Below the pieces are notes generated by a model. It saw nothing but the letters and a program-made list of their open reading frames with translations. It was not told where the DNA came from and did no database searches. The position numbers and the translations under genes are program-made. A stretch of 64,000 nucleotides of DNA from Metellina segmentata (lineage: Eukaryota; Arthropoda; Arachnida; Araneae; Tetragnathidae): contig OX375878.1 in assembly GCA_947359465.1 (NCBI GenBank), positions 94,138,877-94,202,876 of the forward strand, given 5' to 3'. Below, piece after piece: positions 48,301-60,300 of the stretch (the stretch's first letter is position 1; the number at the start of each line of letters is the position of its first letter).

Positions 48301-51300
48301 TACAAACATTCATGCCCGGACCCGGATTCGAACCAGGAACCTTCCGATCTAGAGGCTAACACATTAACCACTATACCGGCTGGTCGGCTGGGAAGTTTGG
48401 GTGGAGTGCCAGCTCAAGTATTGCTTCGTCATCTGACCGTGGTGTTATCCTCGGATATTTCCCTTGAGACTGATCCCTGTTGGTTGTGTTCAATGTCAAC
48501 CTTCTGTGAATTGAATCGAAGTTACCTGGTAATGGTAATTTTTAATTCACTTCATACTAGAGCAACACAACGTGCTATTGACGACGGTCCGGGATCAATC
48601 CCCTAAGGAAAAGATCCGAGGACAACACCACGTAATTTTGAACCACGGTCAGATGACGAGGCAACACCTGAGATGGCACCCCACTCTCCAAACGTCCACA
48701 CCAACCCAACGTGAGGACATTCGGCACGATAGATTTAAGGTGTACCAGCCGCCTCTACACCCATACGCTTATAAATAACAATGCACTGACGCGGATTCGA
48801 ATCACAAACCTTCCGATCTAGAGGCTAACACCTTAACAAACAAACCGGTTGGTCGGCTGGTGTGGCTTGGAAGTTTGTGTGTGGACAGTAGGGTGCCAGC
48901 TCAAGAATCACTTCATCATCTGACCGTGATGTTGTCCTCGGATATTTCCCTTTGAGATTGATCCCTGCCCGTCGCCAATAGCATAATGTGTTGCTCCAGT
49001 GCAACGTTAATTATAAAATACCTATACTTATTCAATAAATTATTTAACCAATTCAATGTCAATCTCTGAATTACATCGAAGTTACCAGAGGTGATACGTT
49101 ATACATGTTTCACTCACGAAATTGATTCTCGTGGTTTTACTTAGGTAATCCACTTTTACGTGATAATCTTATTTTATGCTAATTTGAAGAAGCCACACAC
49201 TTCTATTATGTTGGTACATCTCAGAAATTGAGTCATTGAAGTACACAATAAAAGAATAGAAAGTACGGAATCTTCCCAGAGTTTAAATTGTTTTCGCGCT
49301 TTCTTAAACGAACATAAATATTTTACACGACAAAAAAAGAATGTTAAGCAAAAATTAGAATTGAAAGAAAAATTAATTTTTCGAGATAGAGGAAGTAAAT
49401 TGTTTGTCGAAGGTTCAGAGATTGAAACTCAGACCTATATGAGTCTTTTAGGGGATCCATCATCGCCGGGAAGACCCTAAATTGAGAAATAGATTAACTA
49501 ATATCGGAAGTAAACTTTTTCATGTTGGAATTAAGTTTGAGAGAGAAAAGTAATTTCGGCTGGTATAAAAAGTCTAGTTTTGTCAGATTTTCGATGTACA
49601 ATCCATCAATTTATGATGAATTGCTCTTGATTTTTCTAAACTTCAAAAAATATCTTTTAAGCATTTATTCCAAAGGCCGATACTTTTTAAAGAATAATTG
49701 AGAAGAAAGCTTACTTTATTTTAGGGTCTTTATCTTTAGCTGAGAAAACACGGTAGAATTTTTATTTGCATTGATTTTTATTAATGTGAATTTTGTCAAT
49801 TTCAGGAAAATGTAACTATTGTCTGTGCTCTACTTAGTGCAAATTTACAGCATTTCTTGATAACTAATCTAAAGCTTCATTCTGGGATGCCAAACATTGG
49901 TGTAGGTTGTTTTTATTCACGTCGCACTGGAGAAACACAACGGGCTATTTGTGACGATTCGGAGTCAAATCCGAAGGGCAAGATGATAGGACCGTATAAT
50001 TTTGATCCACGGTCATATAATGATGTCACACCTGACCAAACATCAACGGTCATCTGACCGTGGTTCGGTATAGTGGTTAAGGTGTTAGCCTCTAAATCGG
50101 AAAGTTCCTGGTTCGAATCTGGGTCCGGGCATTGATGTTTGTAAGCGTATGGTGTAGAGACGCCTGGTGCACCTTAAATCTGTGTCGTGGCTGAAAGTCC
50201 TCACGTTGGGTTGGTGTGGAAGTTTGGAGAGTGGGGTACCAGCTCAGGTGTTGCTTCGTCATCTGACCGAGGTTCAAAATTACGAGGTGTTGTCCTCGGA
50301 TCTTTCCTTCAAGGGATTGATCCCGGACCGTCGTCAATAGCCCGTTGTGTTGCTCTTGTACGACGTTAACTAAAATTACCATTACCAATTAAATTACCTG
50401 ACCGTGGTTCAAAATTACGAGGTGTTGTCCTCGGATCTTTCCTTCAAGGGACTGATCCCGGACCGTCGTCAATAGCCCGTTGTGTTGCTCTAGTACGAAG
50501 TTAACTAAAAATTAGCTTTTTTTTACCAAACATCAACGAAGAATTGTAAAGGTAATTGTAATTTTTTAGTTAACGTCGTACTAGAGCAACACAACGGGCT
50601 ATTGACGACGGTCCGGGATCAGTCCCTTAAGGGAAATATCCCAGGACAACACCTCGTAATTTTGAACCACGGTCAGATGACGAAGTAACACCTGAGCTGG
50701 CACCCCACTTTCCAAACTTCCACGCCAACCCAACGTGAGGACTTTCGGCCACGACAGATTTAATGTGCACCAGCTGCCTCTACATCATACGTTTACAAAC
50801 ATCCATGCCCGGACCCGGATTCGAACAAGAACCTTCCGATCTAGAGGCTAACACCTTAACCACTATTGTTATCCTCGGATCTCTTCCTTAAGGGACTGAT
50901 CCCGGACCGTCGTCAATAGCCCGTTGTGTTGCTCTAGTACGACGTTAACTAAAATTACGAATTACCAATTACCCTCCGGTTGTCAATCCGGTACTCTTCC
51001 AACTGGGCAACCGCGACCCAAAACATATCGGCCAACAATCTTGATAGTCATCAACCAACGATCGCAATAATAATAAAATGCATCTCACTTCAAATTTTCT
51101 TTAATATTTAAAAAAACTAAAATTAACTTACGATTGATTTTTGTAAAATCTAATTGATGAATGTCTCGAATATTTTAAAAATAAATTAATCCAAATTTAG
51201 AAGGAGGTATAATTGCTGAGAAAATTTTCTTGGAAGGTTTTATTTCTTAAAATGATCATTACGTTTATTTTTTAAATATTCCTTAATAATTTTAAAATTA

Positions 51301-54300
51301 AAAGAGATTTATTATACTAATTAGTAAATTCTCAAAGTCAAATCTTACTTTTAGTATATATTTTCCAATTCCACATCTACGGAATCTTTTCCGTACTGTC
51401 AAAAGTGACAAGTAGACTACTCTTGTTCCTGGAATCCTGAAAAAATTCATGCAAAAATAATATTATTGTAAAATTGTTTCTATACATATATGTGAAAATC
51501 TATGCATCAATAATAGATTATATAAATCACTACACGATGCTTACAAGCCCTATTCTAGATTGGATTTCATGTCAGAAGGAATTCAACGTTTTTGACTACA
51601 CTTTTTGTGCAGAATAAAAACCCGGACTTAAAATTATAATAAAGCCGTCAAAAGCCTTTACTTGTGTGTTACAGTTTTTATTCTTATAAAAATACTATTT
51701 ATAACAATTAAGCGACACAAATATATAAATATTGCGTCTGGAAACTCACTTTTAATTTTTGTCACTTTTAAAGCGTTGATATCAAAGAGGAAGTATAAAA
51801 GTAGAAATTTTTATGTACCTAGGATCATGTGACAAAATATAGTAATAACGTGACCATCAGACTTTTTTCCATCTCCCGGGTAGAAACGAACATTCATCCT
51901 CTGAGAACACATCCATGTATTGATTCATAATTTGATTGGTCTATGCGACATAATAGTTTGGCAATTTCACCATTTTTCCTCTCGCCACTTTATAGAAATA
52001 TTAACTCAAACACATGCCTTTTCATAAGATGTTATGACACCAAACGAGGCGATAAGACGTAAAATCTACCAACCAAGCAATTATTTTCTTCCATAGAACA
52101 AGTCACGTGACTCGTCAACATATTGATCACACTTTTCGAAGTTCTTCTCAATAACAATGCTCGATTAACTTACATTTGACGTCTGTGATTGATATGATAG
52201 GTATGTGAGATGGTGATGTTAGTGGAAACTAATCTTCATGCTTTCATATTACCTTGCAAATTAAATAAACTTTTAATTAATCTAATAAATGGTATCTTAT
52301 GTAACGAAAATGTTTCACGCATCTAACACTTTCGGTAGGGGGATAGGACACCCTATAGGGTCTTCCCTGAGGAATGAGCTACTCACGTACAAATCAAAGC
52401 AAGCCTCTTGTGAAGAAACATGATTTTCTATAAATGTAACTAACGTCAGCATGTGTTGTTGACAGTTATTTTTAAACTCCAGACTCATTTAGAACTCTGT
52501 GGGCTCCGCCCCTGAATACATCACATCAAATGAGTGTTTTTCGAATATTCTAATGCAACCAACAATATACGAATTATAATAATTTTCGAAATTCGAATAA
52601 TACAGGGTGTCCATAAAAGAATGTCCCAGTTTCAATGGTATATTATAATAGTTTAATTTAGACTATTTACAACAAATCATAAATCAAATTGAAGGTAAAC
52701 TCACCTAGTTTTTCTTACAAATGTTCAATATGTGCATCTTAAGTTATACGGCACACATCCAACCTAAAGTCCATTTCTTCTCACACTTTGGTTAACAAGT
52801 CCGGAGAAATAGCATCTTCAATTCTGTATCTCAACTCTGGCAAACCATTAAGTAGTGGCGGAACGTAGACACGATCTTTTATAAATCCCCAAAAGGAAAA
52901 ATTCGCATGGCGTTATGTCAGGTGAACGTGGAGGCCAGCGAAAAAGAGCTCTGTCGTCTCGACCATTACGACCCATCCAACGATCAGGAACTTCGACATT
53001 CAACCACTGTCGTAAAAAGAGATTCCAATGGGGAGGGGCTCCATCCTGTTGCCAAATAAAGTTTACAGACTCACCCTCTACTAATTGGGGAAAGAGTCAT
53101 CCTTTCAATATATCCAGATAAGCCACCCCTGTTACGGTAAGAATGAGACTTTAGGTTGGATGTGTGTCGTATAACTAAAGGTGCACATATTGAATTTTGT
53201 AAGAAAAACTAGGTTAGTTTACCTTTAATTTGATTTATCATTTGTTGTAAATAATCTAAATTAAACTGTAATAATATACCATTGAAACTGGGACATTCTT
53301 TTATGGACACCCCGTAACTCTATATATAATTTTTGAATATTCTAATGCAAGAACAAGTCATGCAAGGTTCATGAGCATCTTTCATTGCAAATTCAAGAAA
53401 AGAGAACCTACAAAGCATAAAATTGGTAACACCGGAAATGTATTTCCTGACACGTTCATTTGAAGTTGGTTTGAGGTTTATGGCGCATTGGACATATTCA
53501 TCCGAGCTGCGCCATACTCGAGACAGAAAATTTCAATAAAAAAAGTTAAGGCAAATAAAAGAGGGACTGAGAATAGAATAATGGAATGAAAGCAGAAGAA
53601 ACCCACTTCTATATCACGGAAGCGTAACCCAAACCCGTGTATACTAAAGACAGTGACCCCCATGGGAAAAGAAAAGATCGCTGGAGTACCTCGGGTAAAT
53701 GAAGCACGTACCTACACCTAAAGATGTGCCCCTAAGAGCCATTTAAATTTGGAAGTACAGGTAACCCTAGTAAAGCACGGTACTTCTATAACACGTATTC
53801 TGTATTACACGGTACCAAAATTGCGGCATCCCTTATATAACACGCCTAGGTTCTCCATATTGAACGGTTTAGAATAACAATGATAATCTATATAAATAAA
53901 AATGGAGTGTTTGTTTATACATTAAATATATTCGACCTACGAGGGAGTATCAATAAGAAACGCACATAATGTAAAAAATAATAATAATAAAAGCAATTAA
54001 TGACAATAGGAAACAGATATGAAAGTATTACCCATTTATTACTTTTCCACATAATTTCCATGCATGTTGAGGCATTTTCCCCAACGATGGATCAGTTTGA
54101 AAATCCCGGGGTCTCATAAAACTCCGTCGGCTGCGGGAAGAGCCACCTTCGCACGGCCCGTTTGAGTGCCGTCGTCAGAGTCAAACTTCTTACCGTCAAG
54201 GAACTTCTTTATGGGTCCAAAGCGCAGTGCGACACATCAACACATTCGACTGCTGCACGACATCGCTCGTCCGCATGTGTCTCGCCTAGTTCGTACAAAA

Positions 54301-57300
54301 GTGCAGGGTTTCGGTTGGGAAGTTTTGGAGCACCGTCCATACAGCCTGGACCTGGCACCCTCCGATTTCCATCTGTTTGGACCCATAAAGAAGTTCCTTG
54401 ACGGTAAGAAGTTTGACTCTGACGACGGCACTCAAACGGCTCTTCTCGCAGCCGACGGAGTTCTACGAGACCGGGATTTTCAAACTGATCCATCGTTGGG
54501 AAAAATGCCTCAACATGCATGGAAATTATGTGGAAAAGTAATAAATGGGTAATACTATCATATCTGTTTCATACTGTTATTAATTGCTTTTATTATTATT
54601 ATTTGTTACATTATGTGCATTACTTATTGATACTCCCCCGTATTTCAAGTTTTCCAATAGTATTGGACCCTTCTGATGCCAAATCCGTCTCTTTCTGTTC
54701 GTATGTTCTGTCTGTCTATTTATTCTGTCTGGTCTGTTCGTCTGTATGTATGTTTGATCTGTTCCATACACGTCCACACGGTTTAATTAATTTCATGTGG
54801 TTTTAATTTTCATTCATTTTAATTGTGGTTTCCATATAACAAATAAATTAGTCCTTTGGTTTCCATATAACACATAAAGCAGTCCTGTGGGTTCCATATA
54901 ACACGGTACGCATTATCTAGTATATATGACCTCTGAATTTTGGTTAACACGGTTTCTACTCGTATATAGCACGAGTTTCCTATAACACGGGTATTCCATA
55001 TAGCCACAGTACGCAATATCAAATTTGTGGGACTTGTAAGTTTCATATAACACGGATTCTCTATAGCACGGTACCAATTAACCGTATTACACGAGGGTTA
55101 CCTGTATACCCTTTTGTCTGGCCCTATTTTTTCCTGACTACGTGCAAGAGAATGTCTAGTAAACCCCTCACGAACGGCCCTGGATATACCAACGTTTACA
55201 GATTGGTGGACATAAATGTTTTTAAACATGATAATCTCATACTTCAGAAGATGAGACAGATAGAGGACATTGTTGTATTTGAATGCTCACCTGTAGTTTT
55301 TGTTGAAGGTGGCCGCTGCGATAAGGCGATGTTCAATGCCTACGTGTGTAGACTGGAGGGAATATCTCTCCAAGGCGACACGACGCTCTTTCTTTCTGGC
55401 CACCACTGCTCTCAGGAACGCATCTAGACCGCGAGAGAAGTCTTCGTGGTCGTCATCCTCTTCCATATCACTGGAAGGAAGAGAACGCTTAGTATTCTAT
55501 ATCCTCCTTTCAGAATTTTAAGTACTTTAGATGTGGGCTACAAGCTGGATTTTTACTATAAAGCAATGGTTTTTAACCTGGAGAGCATACATCCCTGGGG
55601 GTGCGAGAAATCAATTTCCAGGGGTGCAAGGATTTGGAAAGAACATAATAATAGCTAGTGAAAATTATCTTTATTTATTGACAAACTAAAAAGTTTGGAA
55701 ACGTCGAGTTCAAAATGGGAATTTCTCAAACTTTCCTTTGCTTGATTTAATCATTCTGGAAAATGAGAAAATACTAATTATATCTGAAATTACAAAACAC
55801 CTCCAAGATTTGAGTGAATAATTTCATGGATACTTTATCACGGGAAATATTAGCAGATATGGTCACTGGATCTATTTATATGTGATCCAGATTCAATGGA
55901 TGACAGCGATTTAATAAAAGACGATCTTATTGAAATACGAGCCAATACACGTATTTAAATGGAATTGAAAAACTGGACTTGGAACATACAATTATGATGT
56001 ATACAGTTGAACCTTATTCACAGATGGCAAGGAAAGCATTGCACACATTTTTACTACTTGCCACCACCTACCTGTATGAATGAAATGTTTATCACTTTTG
56101 CTCATAAAAACAAGTCAGAAATCGCGTAAATGCAAGTGAGATAACTTATGCATGGCTCTTAAAAAAAGAGCCTCGCTTCAATTATATTATTATGAAAAAA
56201 CAACGTTGTCATTAAATATTAAAATATTGTTTGATATGTCTAAGTAAATGTATGCGTTTATTTTTCAATCAATAAATTATCTTAAAATAGATGTAATTTT
56301 TAAAATTTAGAAATAAAAACACATTTTTCAAGAGTGGCGGGGCGAGAACTTGTTTTTAGATTCAAAAGGATCACCTAAAAGGTTAGAAACCACTGCTATA
56401 AACAAACCACCTCGCAGCATGACGTGATGAATAAAAAAAATAGGAGGACGTGCGTCATTAGCGTGCATAATACAATATAAATTAGAAGGATTTACGTCAC
56501 TATACGTATAAGAAATTGGGAGGGGTCAAAGACTCAAATAATTGACTACGGGATGAGTTGACTTACTGACGTTGGTCAGAGAATTGAATATGGAGGGGGG
56601 TGATATGGGAGATCCGGAAAGAGAAGATTTGAAACTTCTCAAAGATCGTGGATAGATTTTATGAAAGCCGGGAGTACATGAGCTGGGTTGTGCGTGCTCA
56701 TCGATGAACCAAAAGGTTAAAGTAGCACTTCTAGAGACAAGTTTCATCGTCCTTGGAGCATAGTAACCGGAATAAATTATATCACAACGTTCCAATGCCA
56801 GAGACCACAAATTTAATCCCTCACAATACATATTGATCTCCAAAACATTTTTACTGTGAAATTAATGATACATAATATGGACTATTATTGGACTGAGTGC
56901 TACAATGAGCACAATTTAGAGTCTCATTGAATACAAATTATTGTACTAGATACATTCTGTTATGGAAAAATCATGATGCACTCCAGTTCAATATCCATAA
57001 ATACTGTGACAACTGTGTTCTAAATACCTTTTCTGCTAGTTTATTACATAGTATAAATCAGAAAATGACGTGTATATCTTAAATGAAGAAGTATTTTATG
57101 TTATAACTTGTTTACTTTGACAGACACAGATGAGCAATGGTAAGTATAGGCTTAACAACAAAGTGAACTTGTCACATATACATTTATGAGTTTCCACTTA
57201 TGCTCTATGCGAGTCTAACTTATGCTTGGACAGGTGTGAGTAGGAGTTCACCAACTCGACAAAGAACTTCAGAAAGTTGTCTTGTTGTCTTACGAGAATC

Positions 57301-60300
57301 ACTTTCTTGCTTAAATCTAACGCCAGAGTGATAAGTGCATTTCCCTCAATGGAATTGAAAACTTTGATAACATGTATACAAGTTTGCAATGAATAAATAA
57401 ATTTAACCTTCAATTCTTCACAACGCCTGAACGCCTCTCCGATACCACAGGAAGACGAGTATTTTACTTCCGGTTACCCAAGACGGAATACGTACAGGAA
57501 GCAGATTCTACATCCAAAACACTAACTCCACCTACATTTAGCAAAACAAAAAAAAGCCCCTCGCAACATTGCAAATTCTGCTAAACTAAGAACACACGGA
57601 TAAAGTTGGAATTGAATACCTCCCCGTCTCTGATTCGGCCCCTGAGTCGCTGAAGACGTCCGAAAAAGGAGATTCCATCGGAACATCTCCAGGATCTCCC
57701 CTGCTGCTGTCGCTGTGAGATGGAAGCGTGAGGTTCCTATTCTTTGAAGTCTGCTGGATAAGAGGACTGACCACTTTCTCCGGACCGTTATCTACTGGTC
57801 TGAATCTGAAAAATAGGATATACACGAGCATTACACATTTCTGTAGCTGTCACAAGATGTATTTTTAACAAGACGCGCGAAAGACAATTCATCTTTGCCT
57901 ACTAAAAAGTACTTCGTAGTAGGGATGCGACATCGACAGTAAAACATCGATGTTTTGAAACATCGATGTTCAAAATTAAAACATCGATGTTGATAATACA
58001 TCGCACCAAAACCATCGATGTTTTTAAAATTCAGTGCATTTAAACTTTTTTACCCATTTCTTAAAACTGGTTCAGCAACTATTGATGCGACATCGACAGC
58101 AAAACATCGATGTTGATAATACATCGCCCCAAAACCATTGATGTTTTTAGAATTTAGTGTATTTAAACTTTTCCACCCATTTCTTAAAACTGGTTTTGCA
58201 ACTAGCGATGCTAAATCGGCGCAAATACATCGATGTTTTTATAGAACATCAATGTTTTGAAAACAAAGACATCGATGTCGCATCCCTACTTTTCAGACTC
58301 TTCACCCTTGGCCACTTTGGTCTAAAAGTATGTTCAATTTGCTGATTATAAAAATTATACTAATTTGTTATTTTAAAATTTTTTATAAAGGTACTTTTTT
58401 CATTTAAAAATAAAACATCGACAACGTAAAAGCATCGACAAGTATAAACATTGATGTTACAAAAACATCGACTCCAATACATCGATGTTTTGAAAAAAAA
58501 AACATCGATGTTTTGAAAACATCGACATTGATGTCGCATCCCTACTTCGTAGTGGAAATAGATTTCACTGCTATATATGCTACTATATTGCAAGGTACGT
58601 TTTGTAGTGGAAGTTAGACCGTATTACTTTTTGTAGTGGTGGCTAAGTTCAACACAATACCACCCCTCCAGAATTAATCGTTGTCCGAATGCAATAGATA
58701 CTACTAACTAGTTGACAGATTACCAATTACGTGAGCGCTGTATTAAGATTACCGGTGTACCATATATACTGCTGCTATATTGCAAAGTACTTTATGTAAG
58801 GATGGCTGTCAACACACATTGGTATAGGCATTTCCCTCAGTGTTATGGAGAACTTTGATATGAATACAATTTTGCAATGAATAAATAAATTTAACCTTCA
58901 ACACAACGCCTGTACGCTTCTCCGATACCGCAGGAAGACGAGTATTTTACTTCCGGTTACTCAATATGGGAAGCACATTCTACAACCAAGACACTAACTC
59001 ACACACATAATACTCCCCTGCAGCAGTGGATGAATTCGATAGGTGTCTACACCACTAGTTGACAGAATGCCAATTGCGTGAGAGCTGTATACAGATTATG
59101 GGTGTACTTCTACATAAATTGCTATATTACAAGGTACTGTATGTATGTATGACTAAGTTTCCCACAATACTCCAGCAGTGGTTGAATTCGATAGATACTA
59201 TCACTAGTTGTCCAATTGCCGATTGAGTCAGACAGTGAGAGCTGTATTCAGACTACTGATGTACTTTCTTTTGAATGTGTGATGTAATGGATGATTGGCC
59301 TGTAGATTGTTGCGAGCGTCATCTGGTATTTGTTAGAAACGCCATAAGACTTGCTTTTAAAAGTGCGTGAGTTCAAAATGTCCGCCTGTATCTCAATTAG
59401 ACACGTGAAAGACGGTCCAATTGCAATCATAAAGTACTTCCTGGTAGCTGCTACGTACTGTGCCAAATAGTGAATGTTTACAAAATATTGACTGATTATA
59501 AATGGCATGAGAAATTCTCCATATATGAGAAAGGACATAGAATTAATTGAAAGGGTTCAGCACAGAGCTACAAAAATAATAAAGGGGCTAGCAAATTTCG
59601 ACTATAATGAACGTTTAAGTAAGCTAAACATGTATACACAGCAAAGAAGAAGAAGGAGGGGGGATTTGATTCAGCTTTTCAAGTTTGTAAAAGATGGGGA
59701 CACAGAGGGCTTACATTTCAATAGGGATAACAGAACAAGGGGCCATGGGTATAAATTGAATAAGACACATTTTAATCGGGATTTAAGGAAAAACTACTAC
59801 TTTAATAGGGTAATAGACAGTTGGAACGCGTTGCCAGAAAATATGGTTAATTCAAAGGGAGTGTACGAATTTAAGATACAATTGGATAGTCAATGGGAAT
59901 TGGGGAATTCATAAACAAAGGACCAGCCTTGTTGGGCTTGAGCCTGTAGCTGGTCGTCAATATTTGTATTTGTATTTGTATGTCCTGTATAACTTTATTC
60001 CATTGCATGGACTATTCAATTATCAAATACCCCTAAGAGAGTCTTGAATAATAATGTCGTAGTTAGAAACACATAAATTTTGAAGATGCATCTTCGAGTC
60101 AAAGAATCTTAAGAGATCGGACAGCTTATCATTTTCTAACCCTTTGAAGGCTATGATAAAAATGAGACTATTTTTTTAAATTTATGAGTAAAGACCTATC
60201 ACATGATAACAGAAATTTTCAGCCACGGCACGGATGGTTAAACTGCTTAAACTGCATGACTTCTTTCATAATAATGGTTTCCTTCTGAACTTTTGAACAG

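Larger units (their letters stand above)
53758..55104. mobile_element. Pogo/Tigger-like non-autonomous element, interrupted
   Basis: Ends CAGGTAACCCTAGT.. and ..ACGAGGGTTACCTG with TA flanks. The interior is a degenerate array of 'tttcctataacacggt'-type units, about 25-45 bp apart. The fold-back mariner element 53940-54640 sits inside. The superfamily call rests on terminus resemblance only. Confidence 0.68.
57340..59260. repeat. Diverged local duplications
   Basis: 57350-57530 and 58835-59005 share 'caatgaataaataaattt', 'cttctccgataccrcaggaa' and 'gacgagtattttacttccgg'. About 220-bp units (gctatattgcaaggtac, ctagttgacaga) recur around 58560-58790, 59020-59140 and 59165-59260. MITE M4 is inserted in the tract. 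Confidence 0.65.

Noticed and set aside
54162..54520. Overlapping ORFs on both strands starting with [10 protein letters not shown]
   Set aside because: They are the two inverted arms of the mariner fold-back. Only the sense C-terminal part corresponds to transposase.
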